From contig CM041465.1 of assembly GCA_023213395.1 (NCBI GenBank), forward strand, positions 105,035,741 to 105,099,740: 64,000 bases of DNA, read 5' to 3'. The DNA comes from Cycas panzhihuaensis. Lineage: Eukaryota; Cycadophyta. How positions within the stretch are numbered: position 1 is the first letter of the stretch; each line of letters begins with the position of its first letter. Shown piece after piece: positions 45,060 to 58,148 of this stretch. Below the pieces are notes generated by a model that did no database searches, had not been told where the DNA came from, and saw only the letters and a program-made list of their open reading frames with translations. Made by a program: the position numbers and the translations under genes.

Positions 45060-46300
45060 CACTACCATTTCCTTCTTTGATTTCTGGTTGATGATATGGA
45101 GGTTGAATTCTTAAAGTAGGATGGCCCAATGACCGGCCCTACCCGTCAAATCTGAATGAGTCAGCAAGTATCGCAAGGGATCGAATTGAACGATTACCTT
45201 GGTGGTGTTGCCAAGCAAGTAGTGTCTAAACCTCTTGGTTGCATGGACTAAGGAGAGACACTCCTTCTCGGAAGGAGAATAGTTAAGCTTAGCAGCCACG
45301 AGGGTACGACTGATGAAATATATAGCCCTCTCAGTTTCTGAGTCATCCTCCTGGGCTAACATAGCGCCCAAGGACTCGTCAGTCACCAAGGTGTATAGGA
45401 CAAAGGGCCTATCGAATCGAGGAGGCGCCAACGTAGGAGCGGAAGCAAGGGCTTCCTTAAGTCCTTCGAAGGCCTTTTGGGTCTTGTTAGACCAGGCAAA
45501 AGGAGCTCCCTTCTTCAATAGGTTTGTGAGGGGTTTAGTGCTCACAGTAAAGTCTGCTAAGAAGCACCTGAGAAAGCTGAGCCTTCCTAGAAACGACTTA
45601 ATCTGTCGTTGAGTTTTAGGCAGCGGCATGTTAAGGATTGCCCTGACCTTATCAGGGTCAATCTGAATTCTTTGTTTAGACATAAGGAACCCAAGGAGTT
45701 TACTCGAGGTAATGGCAAATACACACTTGAGATGATTTAAACTGACGTGATACTTGCGGCATCGTGAGAAGATGGCACGTAAGTCAGATGGATGATGAGC
45801 CCTGACACGGGAGAGACCCATCATATCATCCATGAAGACCTCCAATGTATTATCAATGAGGTCATGGAAAATGAAATGCATGGCTCTTTGGTAAGTAGCA
45901 CCTTCATTCTTAAGACCGAAGGGCATCACCTTGTAGGTGAAGGTACCCCAAGGTATAGTGAAGGCTGTCTTGTGGCAGTCTTCGGGAGAGATTTGAATCT
46001 AGTTATAGCCAGAGAAGCTGTCTATTAGGGACATAACTTCAAATCTAGCATTGCAATCAATAATTTGATCGATAAAGGATAATGGGAAGTTGTCCTTAGG
46101 ACAAGCATTATTGATGTCGTGGAAATCGACACATATACAGATTGCCCTATTCTTTTTAGCAACGGGGACAATATTGGAGACCCACTTAGGGTAGTCAATG
46201 GAAGTAATAAGCCCAGTGTCCAGAAGCTTCTCAACCTCCATCTTGATGGTGGCTAAGAGCTTCGGGTGAAGGGGACACTACTTTTGGCGCACATGGCAGG
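45060..46300 (-). pseudogene. Element D reverse transcriptase - RNase H (one stop from open)
   Basis: The longest open frame of the window (45111-45929, 272 codons) covers MPFGLKNEGATYQRAMHF, the catalytic FMDD motif, the RT thumb and connection (FLGRLSFLRCF) and RNase H (DRPFVLYTLVTDESLGAML, NYSPSEKECLSLVHATK). The N-terminal palm (45999-46241) carries VMSLIDSFSGYN and ends at a TAG where A reads Q in GYNQIQ. That stop separates the two palm motifs. FMDD in place of YVDD is shared with A, so it is a family trait and not damage. Confidence 0.88.
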
Positions 46301-46382
46301 TGCCAGGAATGGTGGTGAGGTTATGAGTAACAATGGAGGGGTCAATTCCCTTCATGTCAGCATAATCCCACGTAAACACATC

Positions 46383-47310
46383 TCAAACTCGTAATGTAAG
46401 GGAGTATTCCCTTATCTCATTAGGAGAACACTCCAACTCAACCTTAATGACCTTGCCATGGGCTAAGACTATGTCTTGGGTTGCCCCCATACACATGGCA
46501 TTGCCCTCCTCGAAGTGGAGAGGGGAAAGGTCAACAGGAGGAGGTGGAATAGAGATGTGGATCGACGGCAAGCGTGGATCCAATCGCAAGGATCTTCTGC
46601 TGACCAAGCCTGTGGTGACTAGAAGGCAAGTTGGGTGCAAAACCTATTAGGTGCTCAAGCAGGGCTTCATCATCCTCTAAGTAATCCACCCCATGGATGA
46701 CCTTACTTTGAGTAGAGGAAGTTCTAGAGGGAGTGGAAGCAATGGGACTGTGATGGTCATCGGGTTACTCAACTTCCTCGCGGGACTCTGAAGGAAAGTC
46801 AAAAGGAGGTTCCTCGGAAGGAGCAAAAGGTAGCTCTTCGAAGCCATCACTCACGAGGGGTAATAAAGGAGAAGAACTAACGATGGGTGGGTCAACATAA
46901 GCGATGACATGTGACACGCAGGGGTGGCTAGCCTCACCAACGAGAGAGGTTCTAGATAGGGATCTAGAACGAGACGGGTACGATCTACTGGTATGGAGGA
47001 AAGAGATGGGATGAAGACAATCCTCATCCTCATCGTGTGAGTCATCATCACTAAACGAAGTGAGGTACTCATAACTCCCAATGCCAATAGGGGCGAACCG
47101 CATGAGACTAGGGGAAGAAGATGTGGGATCTTCTTCGGATGGGTTAGATATGCCAATAGAGCAAGTCGAGGCATGCGTAGAAGGACCTCGGTTTGCCGAA
47201 TTGGTGGAACGAGTTTGTTTGGTAAATGGGCATTCGCGGGGAATCACTCTCATCTGCCCATCATAGACGAATTTAAGTTGTCCCCAAAGAGTCAAGCACA
47301 CGGCTCCCAT
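46383..47310 (-). pseudogene. Element D acidic linker between protease and RT
   Basis: It contains a Ser/Asp/Glu-rich section with RFAPIGIGSYEYLTSFSDDD (about 46990-47110) and PVDLSPLHFEEGNAMCMGA (about 46490-46540), both found in A. The function is unknown; its conservation across copies suggests a real part of the polyprotein. Confidence 0.65.
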
Positions 47311-47329
47311 TTAGTCGAGCCATAGGCGA

Positions 47330-47720
47330 CCTAGAAGGAGGTTGCAGTCAACATCAATGTCGAGGACTACAATATTGGCAAGAACAGTCTTGCCCTCAAG
47401 GGTGAGCAAAATTGTGACAGATCCCAAAGGGGTCTTCTCGCTACCATCATAACCTTAGCATCACCATGGAATAGGTTCCAAAGTGGAGATACCAAGCTCT
47501 TGTATAACACGCAAGGGCATGGCATTGATAGAAGAACCGTTGTCAACAATAGTCCTTCAAAGGGTACAATCAGGTGTATCGATAGTGATAGCGAATGGGA
47601 AGTTCCACTGACGTTCCCTTTCACTAACGGGAGGAAGATCCTTAGGATCAAATGAGATAACGGGTCCACAACTTTAGGTAATGCCCAAAGCATGGACAGG
47701 CACATCACTTGATCCTAAAG
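47330..47720 (-). pseudogene. Element D aspartic protease (decayed)
   Basis: On minus, around 47525-47560, the sequence reads RTIVDNGSSINA, the retropepsin D-N-G-S signature with its Asp. The C-terminal part toward 47367 is similar to A and B. It lies between gag and the linker, as expected. Confidence 0.65.
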
Positions 47721-47729
47721 CTTCTAGGA

Positions 47730-50351
47730 GGAGGTGATGCTACTCAGGATAACTCCTCAAAACGTCCATTAAGGACATTCCTGCGGCGACAGTATGAAGC
47801 TCATCCACGATGGAGAAGGGCTTACCCTTCATGAGGGTCGGGTAAGTGCCCTTCAGAAATCGTAATGACCTGGGCATACAGGAATAGCCTTGGGAAAGAG
47901 AGGTATTTCTAGAGGAAGGTTCTCTGGAAGAGGGTCAGAAGGAGCGGAAGAAGAAGAAGCTCCCGCTGCTTCCTTAGTGGCTTGAGACCACATAAGGGCA
48001 TAGGAAGGAGTTGCTTCAAGCAACTGGATCACCTTCTTCTCCTTGTTCCGGGGTCACGAAGGTGATGGGGTACGATAGCTAGGGGAACGAGAGGAAGAAG
48101 ACAAGTTTCAGGCACCCTTCCCTTTGTCGCGAGAAGGACGGGGATCAGGCGATCTTTCTCAGTTCCGATTATTCTTGGTTTGGGTGTTGCGATCACGTTC
48201 CCCATGTTTAGGGAACGGATCCTTGTGAACTGGTTGGTCCAAATTAGGCCTTGAGGCCCATTTGGGGGAAGATTCGCGTTGAGGGGCATCCTTAGGATGC
48301 TGGGCCCTATAACATGAATCATCGTGGAAGCACTCCCCATGAATAGAGCACCACTTCTTCTCAAGCGGAGGATCTAACCTTCTCACTTGAGAGGACTGGG
48401 CGTTTCCATTCCTAGGGAGAGGAGCTTGGGTTGTTTGTTGGACTTATTTATTGGATGTAGGAGATGAAGGAGCCTGAAGCTTGAGTTCCTTCATCATATG
48501 CTCGAACGAGCATATGGCTAATGTGAGAGGGTCTAAAGTCCTCTCAGTGGGATGAGAGGAAGACCGGGTAGGTTTTGAAGGTTTGGTATCTTTGGTTGGG
48601 GGTGGTGCCTCACGGCGCTGTGAGGGCTTAAGAGGTTTCTTGAAATCGGCTTGGATCTCAATAGCCTCTAACGCTAAATACTTGGCGATTGCGAAGTCGC
48701 ATATGGTCGCCCCCATTTTAAGGACTTCCACATGCACTTCAGGATGAAGTGCATTGATGAAGAGATCTCGCTTTAACTCCTCAGGCAATGTTGCCTTAGT
48801 GGAGTGAAGCAAGTCATGAAATCACCACAAAAAGTCACGATTCATTTCATCATGACCTTGTTTGAGCGAAAGGAGCGACTTCATTCTACTCTCGAATGGA
48901 CGGGCTACATCAAAATAGTTGATGAACTCATCTACCAATTGCTGGAATGAATGGATGGAATGGGCAGGGAGATGGTAGAACCACTTAAGGGCATCACCCT
49001 GCAAGGATCTCGAGAATAATTTCATTAAAATGTGGTCGTAAGCCCAGTAATCGATGCATGCCATAAAAAAGCTACGCACATGCTCCGCCGGGTCTTACGA
49101 TGAAGTTCTGTCAAATCTAGGAACTTCAGGGGGATGAGGCGGTAGATTGGTTCTTAACGCCTCAATGGATAGAGGTGTTGACCTAAAGTCCACGAAGGGG
49201 CATGCCCTTGCCTGGACCATAGGATCAACGAATGATGTAGCAGGTAACGAACAAGGAGCGGATGGGGGTGGCACACCCATCCCTCCTTGAGGAAATGCCC
49301 TCACCGGAAGGGGCATGAGGTAGGTGCCTCGAAGGAGTCGTTCCTCACGAAGGCACAACGAATGGAATTGCACTGGATGATGGAAAAGATGGATGCAGAA
49401 CTGGGTTTTGCCCATATGGGCCACCCGTAGGTGGGGTGACCCTATATGGGTGTAGCGGATCCACTCCATAAGCTGGGAGATGGCTTCCTCTACCCTGCCC
49501 CCAAGGTTGAGAAGTATACCCTGGGGGAACGTAGAAGGAAGCACCAATGTGTTGGTTTTGAGGGTGTGTAGGAGCGGGTCCCACATGATTAGTAGCTGAA
49601 AGGTTAGTAGGACCGACAGGCCTACTAGGAAAGGTATGTGCCACATTAGGGGATGGCACATTAGTTTGGTTAGGGACGGGTATGCTAACCTTCAATTGAG
49701 GGAAAGACATACTACAGGAGGATCCCGAAACACTAGGACCTCGATGAAAAATGGAAGGCGCAACATGTGCCCCCACTATAGGACTAGGAAAGGAGCGGGA
49801 TATATACATAGGCACAAAGGGATTTGTTGTCAAAGGAAGAGTAGATGAGGATGAGGCATGCGGGGGAGGAGCAGAAGAAGAAGAGGCTCCTATACGCAGA
49901 GCATCCTCAAACCATCCAAGACGCGGTTGGAAGCGTGCCGCGCGGTGACACTCATTGAGATCTTCAACTACGTCGATGGGAGGGATTCCTATATACTTGT
50001 AAGAGGTAGTTGGGACCTCAAATGAGGTAGGTCCCTCGGGATGCTCCTCATAAGAGTCACCGATTGGGTGGTAAATATCAAGAGGAACAGATCCTTCTAC
50101 CACATGGGTAGAGGGATGGACGTTGAGTGAGTGATGTTGGTTATTCAGGTAATAAAGGGGTTCATCACCCTCTTAGGTGGACCAGGAATAGAGGAAGGGA
50201 AATCATGGGTTTCTAAAGTTGAGGTGTGGTAGGCCCAATTAGAAGAGTATCCCTCCATAGTCAAATCGAAATCTGACAAAGGAAGAGGGTGATACTCAGG
50301 GTCTTCTAATAATGGAGGTAGACTGTGCAAGCAACAAGAAAAGCGTCGCAT
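47730..50351 (-). pseudogene. Element D gag (decayed, nearly full length)
   Basis: The N-terminus near 50351 begins MRRFSCCLHSLPPLLEDPEY and contains TMEGYSSNWAYHT. An open 252-codon stretch (49345-50103) is acidic and then Pro/Ser/Gly-rich. The capsid domain (48444-49079) shows KLFSRSLQGDALKWFYHLP and FESRMKSLLSLKQGHDEMNR, typical of plant retrotransposon Gag, and is broken by one stop at about 48819. The knuckle at 48310-48350 reads C-x2-H-x4-H-x3-C (CSIHGECFHDDSC). Confidence 0.8.
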
Positions 50352-50505
50352 GAAAGGTCAACCAATAATGTTAGGGAAAAAGAGAGGGTGACAAAGACAC
50401 ATGCGTTGGGGGCTGCCCAACGAAGAGGTCGAAATAGGTGAAAAAGGATCACAAAAAGGTAGTAAAACCAACAGAAGAGAGCGGAAACTAGCTCCCTTAT
50501 CAAGG

Positions 50506-50523
50506 GCCCCAAGATGGTCGCCA
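50506..50523 (-). other. Element D primer binding site
   Basis: On minus: TGGCGACCATCTTGGGGC, directly beside LTR sequence. Confidence 0.7.
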
Positions 50524-50524
50524 A

Positions 50525-53500
50525 GGACACGCTGGCTGTGATAGCTACTTAATTAAATAGGTATGATAAGAGCGGGTGATAATGTGATCGAGAAAGAGAC
50601 CTATAAGTAGGATAAATACCACACAGGGTGCCCCGTGTGCCGGAGCGTGAGTTCGGGACCTACAATGGAATATAGCTACCAAAGGGTGATCCCCCTACTT
50701 CGAACAAGAGGTGAGGAGGCATAGGGTTAGCCTGGGTTGACCTAAGGGAAGGATCCTCCCACCCTTAGATGGCCAGAAGGGGAAGGAGAGGAACCTTTTA
50801 GGGGTTTCCCTAGAGCAACGGGAAACAAAGAAGGATAGGCAAGCAAGCGGCCTATGAATGGGGTCACCTTGGTTATCCGGCAAAGCGGTGAACCAAGGGA
50901 AAATGAGAGGGATGACTCAAGGAGGTGGGTCAAGGTATGCCTAAGCAAACTAACCAAACACACAAATAATAACAAGAGAAGGAAGCTTGCATGGCAAACG
51001 GAGGGAAAAGGTGAAAGGGACGATTTCCTAAGACCTTTTCCTATGGCTAAAGAAGATGCATGCAACAAAATAAAGCATGAACCAAAAGCAAAGTTGATTC
51101 CTTTCTATTTCCAATGAGTTAATTACTACTTGTGTAAAGGAAATTCAAAAGGAAAAGGGGATAGAGTGGAGTGAAAGCATGTACCCAGAACGGAAGCGTG
51201 TCGTGATGATGGCACTGTCAAGAGGCACCCAAAGCTACTCCACAAGGTGCGGCAATCGTGAAGCATCGTAGTGGGTTAGAATGAGGGGCTCTCTTACCTT
51301 CCTTGGAAAATACTATAGTATAAAACCAAGGAAAGAAAGAGACTAAATACTAGTAATAAATGAGATATGAAAGTACAACATGCATGGGAGCACTTACCGG
51401 CAAAGGGACAAATGGAGAAGGGTCCTTTGCACTTTCGAACACCTGCAAGTAAACGGCAACCTCCTCCTTTCCGAAGAAAGGGTACCAACATGCAATGGAA
51501 AGATCCTAACAATACAAGTCTATACAAACTAAATATAAACTTAAACACGTATATGGTAGCATCAACACAACGATGATAATACGTAAAGGAGGACAACCAA
51601 AGCAAAAGAAAAGTAACCGGTAAGCCTCAGAGTGGCCCACCTTCCGCAAAGAACAACCCCAACCTCCTCTAAAAGGCCATAAGGCAGTGAGGGTAAGGCT
51701 AAGAAGAATAGCTAGAAACAGTAGCGAGGGAGTTGAGAGGAGCTAAAGAAGACCTACGGCAAGTCGGGGTGCTATGAAGAGCAAACTGGGCTGCCAGGAA
51801 AAGAGTTGGGTAAAGAACAAGTGGTCGGGACTTATGTGAGTTGCCTGGACCTAAGCACAAGCCCTCAAACTAGCGCTACAACGTGTGATAGCGCTAATTT
51901 CAACGGCTAAGCGAGGCCCAACAAACCCTTGTTTGAGTGCCAAGGACAGCATGGGGCAAGAGGGAAGGTTTGGGGGGCTAAAATCCGCTTGAGGAGTGTG
52001 GAAGGTGGTACAAAATCCACCTAGCTCTCTCCCAAGTGGATGCGCGTCTATGGGATAGCTACCTAACTAAATAGGTATGATAAGAGCGAGTGATAATATG
52101 ATCGAGAAAGAGACCTATAAGTAGGGTAAATACCACGTAGGGCACCCCGTGCACTGGAGCATGAGTTTGGGACCTATAATGGAATATAGCTACCAAAGGG
52201 TGATCCCCCCACTTCAAACAAGAGGTGAGGAGGTGTAGGGTTAGCCTGGGTTGACCTAAGGGAAGGATCCTCCCACCCTTGGATGGCCAGAAGGGGAAGA
52301 AGAGGAATCTTCGAGGGGTTTCCCTAGAGGAATGGAAAACAAAGAAGGATAGGCAAGTAAGTAGCCTATGAACGGGGTCACCTTGGTTATTTGGCAAAGC
52401 AGTGAACCAAGGGAAAATGAGAGGGATGACCCAAGGAGGTGGGTCAAGGTATGCCTAAGCAAACTAACCAAACATATAAATAACAAGGAGAGAAGGAAGC
52501 TTACATGGCAAAGGGGGGGGAAAAGGTGAAAGGGACGATTTCCTAAGACCTTTTCCTATGGCTAAAGAAGATGCATGCAACAAAATAAATAAAGCATGAA
52601 CCAAAAGCAAAGTCGATTCCTTTCTATTTCCAATGAGTTAATTACTACTTATGTAAAGGAAATTCAAAAGGAAAAGGGGATAGAGTGGAGTGAAAGCATA
52701 TACCCAGAATGGAAGCGTGTCATGATGATGGTGCTCCCAAGAGGCACCCAAAGCTACTCCACAAGGTGCGGCGGTCGTAAAGCGTCGCAGCAGATCGGAA
52801 TGAGGGGCTTCCTTACCTTCCCCGGAAAAATACTAAAGTACAAAACCAAGGAAAGAAAGAGACCAAATACTAGCAATAAATGAGGTATAAAAGCACAACA
52901 TGCATGGGAGTACTTACCGGCAAAGGGACAAATGGAGAAAGGTCCTTTGCGCTTTCAAACACCTGCAAGTAAATGGCAACCTCCCCTTTTCCGAAGAAAG
53001 GGTAGCAACATGTAATGGAAAGATCCTAACAATACAAGTCTATACAAACCAAATATAAACTTAAACATGTATATGTTAGCATCAACACAATGATGATAAT
53101 ACGTAAAGGAGGACAACCAAAGCAAAAGGAAAGTAACCGGTAAGCCTCAGAGTGGCCCACCTCCCGCAAAGAACAAACCCAACCTCTCCTAAAAGGCCAC
53201 AAGGCAGTGAGGGCAAGGCTAAGAAGGATGGCTAGAAACAGTAGCGAGGGAGTTAAGAGGAGCCAAAGAAGACCTATGGCAAGCCGGGGTGCTATGAAGA
53301 GCAAACCGGGCTGCCGAGAAAAGAGTTGGGCAAAGGACAAGCGGTCGGGAGTTATGTGAGTTGCCTAGACCTAAGCACAAGCCCTCAAACCAGCACTGCA
53401 ACATGTGACAGTGCTGATTTCAGCGGCTAAGGGAGGCCTAACAAACCCTTATTTGAGTGCCAAGGACAGCACGGGGCAAGAGAGAAGGTTTGGGAGGCTA

Positions 53501-56500
53501 AAAGCCGCTTGAGGAGCGTGGAAGGTGGTACAGAATCCACCCAGCTCTCTCGCAAACCCTATGTCAACCCTCTTTGTCACTATCTTGAGCAACAAATGCA
53601 GGCAAGGAGGCACTAATGACAAGAGTAAAACAGTCCAATACAAAGAGGAAAACAATCCTCACAAAGACAAGCAAGGAGACAAGCAAGACAAGGCATCAAT
53701 TGCATAAGGAAAATAATCCAAATCAATGATTACCTGAGAGGAAGAGGAGAGGCGCTTGCCTCAATCAAGGGCTGGTAAGAAGAGGCTGAGAAATTAGCCC
53801 AAAAACTGTGGTGTAGTAGGTTTAGAACCCTGCTAATGGAGTTGGAGGAAGAACACCTACACTTGGAACGCTTGATGGCTACCCAGGGAAGAATCCGCTG
53901 AGACCTCTCCAAAGGGGCCCTCTCTAAGGTGTGTGAAGGGCTGGGAAGATGTCTTAGTCGCACCAAAAGAGAGTTGGGCATCAAGTGAGAGGCGCAGTCT
54001 CAGAAAGCAGCAGCAGGGCAGCAGAGAATAATAGAGCATAGAGTGGTTTCCTTAAGGAGCAATCCAAAAAGTGAGCCAAAAGTCCTAAAAAATGAGTAAA
54101 TGATGACTTAAGTACCTAACCCAAACCCTAAAGCGAGTGATTAGGGCGCGGCTGGCAGCGAGTTAAGTCTCGAGACATGTGGCAGTTTCACAATAAATGT
54201 GAAATTACCATGGCGGATTTAAAAAAATAAATTAGAATACCATACCATCGCAAAATCCACTGCATTCATGGATTTTTCAAGAAGCACTACCTAAAATCGC
54301 AATGGTATTCGCCTGGAGGTAAAACTAGGTGTGCCAGCCACCAGCCGTCAGGCAAATGACAAAAAGGGCCAATGGGGGGCTGAGACACCTACCCAGGGGT
54401 AAACAAGCTAGTAAACGGGTCTAAAAGGAGTAAAAATAGGATTCAAATGATGTGGCAAGTTAACCAAATAATGATGGGTCATCACACGGGCAGAGGTGGC
54501 GCAAGCCAAGTGGATCCTGGAGTGAGGAGGGCAGAATGCGGGAAGTGGAGTGGCTACCAGGGTGCCACACTTGCTGGGAGTGTGCCCTTGCTATAGTCAT
54601 CATAGGCTAAAATAAGTGTAGACAAAGGCAAAGTCATCTACAAGGTCACAGACATGCAGACATGCAAGCAAACACTCATCAAAAGAAAGCGATGACAAGG
54701 CAAGAAACATACCTGCACTTACCTGAGTCAGTAATTCCGTATCCATTCTCGGAAGCCGGGAAATAGGAACTAACCTGCAATGGGTTTTGTTCCACACACG
54801 ACTCCACCAATGCGAGATCCTGCAAATCAAAATAGATGAGTATCTCCTTCTCGGAAGATGGGCCATAAAATAGATCGAGTATATATACTAAACTTAGAGG
54901 AAACAAAATCAAACTAATCTAAGCATATATATTATCATTTAATGAAACAATATTCAACAAAGCTCCCACAAACAGTTACCACAAATAACACCCAAAAACG
55001 AAGAGTATAGCCTTGGAATGGCTAACTCACCCACAAGAAATCTCCACTTAGTCTTGGGAAAGGGAAATAGACTCGCAACAAGGACATGGGGCAGCGAACA
55101 ATGAGAAAGAAGAGAGAAACTAAAAGGTATGCAAACACCCAAAGAATGGGATGCTATAGATAGCAAATCATCTGATTGGGTGGGTAGCAAACTGTTAACC
55201 AGCAAGAAGCAGTTTTAGGCTTATGCGATGCTTGAAACCAACAGGCAAAAATCTAAAACCAACGTGGCAATGGGCTGCCAACGCTGGTTTAGATCTAGAA
55301 AAGAGCCTCTAAATTCCCTAACCCAACTTCTAGAAAAGCACGAAGGTGCAAAAGGGAGAGAAAGTAAGGGACAGAACCCTTGGGGAGAAGGGTAGCAAGG
55401 GGGACCAGTCCCGCCTTCTTCCCTCTAACTTTCTCTATGTTATCCCTTTGCAATAGCCACCTAAAAGCACACTAGTAGGAATGATGGGGGAGCTCTATGG
55501 TGCAACAAGCAAGAAAGCTAAAGATAAACAGGCATAGCAACCAAAAGCACTTAAACTAGAAAATTACTCACAACAAATAGAAGGAAACAATGCGCATTTC
55601 AAAGTAAATATAAAGGTACCTTGTTCTGAAGATATCTAGCATGAACTTGCTGGAAAATGGCGTGAAAAGCCAAAGACTCAAAGGAGATATGATGGTAGGT
55701 TTGGAAGAGAAGAGAAATGTAAGAATGATCCTGTGAGTTTGGAGTCTTTAAAGCTTGTCTTTTGGGAGATTTTGAAGAAGATCCTCCTTGAAGCCTTGAA
55801 GTCTTGCAAATAGATGTAGAGCTCATTGCTTGTGAGCAATAAGCAAGAATGGTCCCTGGAAATGAGCCAACAGTTGTGTGTCTCTCTCTGCAGTAGATTT
55901 CTGTGGAGGATTTTGTATAATTTTATGTAAAAATGAGCAAAAAAGATCCCTGAATATGAAGAGGATTTGTTGTTTTATTCCCTGCTTACTACAGGTGAAC
56001 GTTGGGGATGTTAGGACGATGCAAATGTGCAAAAGCACATGGCGCTCATGAAAAAGTAGAAACTGTCGTGATTTTAAAAAAAAATTTCAAACAGTCACCC
56101 CACGGTAAACTTCATGGTACCGCAGCAAAGATCGTTGTACCACTAAGTTTACAGTGGTACCAGACTAGAAATAAAAAATAAATAAAAGTAAGCAGAAATA
56201 AGGGCTTGGAGCTAATATTAAGAGTAAATTAAGGCTAGAACAATCAGGGGAAGTACCCAAGTGATGGGCAAGTAGCGAAGACAGCGAAATGGGTCTCAAC
56301 CAAGGAGTTAATCGGATTTGGAAGAGACTACAACACGAAAGGTGGTATCGTGAAAGGCGTATATGGTCGGGTCAAGCATCCTGAGGGGTCGTGGAGACGA
56401 AGTGGATGGTTGTGTGCCATATGGGGTGTAGCATTCGCTGAGGAATGCCCCTATTGTGAGTCGTCATAGGCTGAAAGTGTGCTATAAGCACATGCACTAT

Positions 56501-56652
56501 GATCAAGCAAAGAAGCAATGCAGGTAGGCAAGCATATATCAAGTAGTCTATGCTAAACAATCTCATTCAAACAAGAGTAGGGAGAAGTGAGAACGTATAC
56601 TTGAGCTTACCTGAGTTGATACGTCTCGAGTCTATTCCCAGAGTCGGAAACA
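50525..56652 (-). repeat. Composite LTR between elements D and E
   Basis: It is made of a partial B-type LTR (50525-52036), a full B-type LTR (52037-54765), GGAAC (54766-54770) and the last 1882 bp of an A-type LTR (54771-56652). This is the same arrangement as 32159-38301, but the first 0.7 kb of the A-type LTR is missing and the PBS of D abuts it directly. It thus serves as D's 5' and E's 3' LTR. The PPT beyond 56652 is degraded (CCGCCTCG). No gene is seen. Confidence 0.8.
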
Positions 56653-57019
56653 CCGCCTCGTAGCAGAGCCTCACCGCTCGGAAGCATGACGTGATGGCGA
56701 ATGCTGACAACCAAAAACATCAGTAGCACATGCATATATATATGTGAAAATAATCATGAGCAGCATATGGACCAAGGGTGTCGATGAGTGTCGTGGCAGA
56801 ATGCGTGGACAAGGGAGACAGAGACGAGGACAACATAGGGGCTACCTACATGTCGTCTAAGCATCGACCTGCAAGTGAATAGAGCTAATGAAGGGGATGC
56901 CCCCGTTGCCAAAGTGCAACAAGTGATAGGAGGGCATCCAGCAAACTAAACAAGCACATCGAACTAAAAGTGACCAGAGACTCAGGCATGGGCTGGTTAG
57001 GCAAGCCTCAAAGGCAATC

Positions 57020-57440
57020 ACTAAGAAGATAGAGGCGACGCTCAAGGATGAGGCAGACGAGGCTGTCTACCTCATCATTGAGGTCCCGAGGGATGTGCTA
57101 GATATCAACTAACGAAAAGTGAGTCAAGAGAGACCCGACGGCTGAAGCGAGGGTTCTCAGGTGAGGGCATTGCACGTGGTAAACCTGGGTGAGATAGGAC
57201 ACCACAACCTGAGAATCGCAGAGCAGCACGATAGGTCCGTGATGGAAACAAAGAGCATCGGTAAAGGCTTCAATAACGACTGTGTACTTACCTTCGTTAT
57301 TGGTTGCCTCGAGAAGGAAAATCCCAGAATGCAAGAAATCATGTCCGGAGGGGCTACAATGAATCCATGCAATGGCAGAAGGTCTGGGGTTACTGTGGCT
57401 TCTACCACCGATAAATATATAGAGGGATATGTTTGAACAC
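57020..57440 (-). pseudogene. Element E archaeal-type RNase H (decayed)
   Basis: The first motif reads FIGGRSHSNPRPS, so TDGGS has lost its Asp, and NNEAEY is NNEGKY, so the catalytic Glu is Lys. LLCDSQVVVSYLTQVYHVQC is intact and shows the codons that became stops in D. The C-terminal HIPRDLNDEVDSL follows a TAG. With two catalytic residues changed, it is inactive beyond its stops. Confidence 0.75.
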
Positions 57441-57957
57441 TAAACCTTGGTAGCAAATAAACAGTGGTGGAATGAAAGGGATACTCGAAAGATAGGCAAT
57501 AAGTGGCCGTGAAGGGTAGGAGGACCTAGCAATGAGGTTACCCAAGGACAGGAGCAAGCGGTCTGACTACCATCTGAGAGCGAGTAGAGAAAAGATGCCC
57601 TGGAGCGCTAAAGGTTGCTTTGGGGAGTAAAACATGCCCTCGGACGAGGGAGCATTCCCTTTGGGGCCCCTAGAGGCAAAAAAGAGATGCAGAAACGAGT
57701 CCAGGGTAGTGAAATAAGCCGAACGAGTATAAACTCGAGCATGCACGGGAGTGGCACACAAAACGAGGCAGAAGGGCCCTGGGAAAAAGGTGCAATAATG
57801 GGGCACCGTAAATGCTCTTGTAAGAGAGGGTAAAAAGGGCGTCGATAGAGCACAACAGGCGACAGGGCCAGAAGACAAAGGTGATCAAGGAAATAGGACA
57901 GTCCCAATGGCTATTGCAAGGTCGAGAATAGAGGAAGTGCCCATCGGGGCCCCCGCC
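57441..57957. other. Spacer between aRNH and the PMD promoter, element E
   Basis: Counterpart of the intervals in B, C and D. No gene is seen. Confidence 0.45.
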
Positions 57958-57965
57958 TATATAAG
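57958..57965 (+). promoter_or_regulatory. TATA box of the PMD gene, element E
   Basis: TATATAAG in GGGGCCCCCGCCTATATAAG. Confidence 0.65.
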
Positions 57966-57980
57966 AAAATCAAATGGGAA

Positions 57981-58148
57981 ATGGATCCATTTTCACTAGC
58001 TCTCATGAGAAACCAGAGCCATCTCCTTATGCAACGAAGTGCCGTCCAACTTCGGAGGCACATGGGGGATGATCTGACCATTGGATTGGAGCGCAACGAG
58101 AGCTAGCGGGACCAGCGAGATGAGATGGTGACGGCCATGCCAGATCCA
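57981..58148 (+). other. PMD gene exon 1, element E
   Basis: 168 bases ending at CCA/GTGAGT, as in D. One TAG interrupts the long frame, but the downstream ATG at 58125 in GAGATGG stays open to the donor. Confidence 0.45.

Larger units (their letters stand above)
38302..50524 (-). mobile_element. Element D internal region (most complete copy)
   Basis: On minus from 50524: PBS, gag, protease, linker, RT-RNase H, integrase, then the antisense PMD gene, aRNH and PPT. All parts of the element plan are present in order, each with a few stops or frameshifts. Confidence 0.85.

Noticed and set aside
43699-50351. Endogenous pararetrovirus (caulimovirid) instead of an LTR element
   Set aside because: Integrase, LTRs, PBS and PPT are present, and no movement-protein domain is seen.
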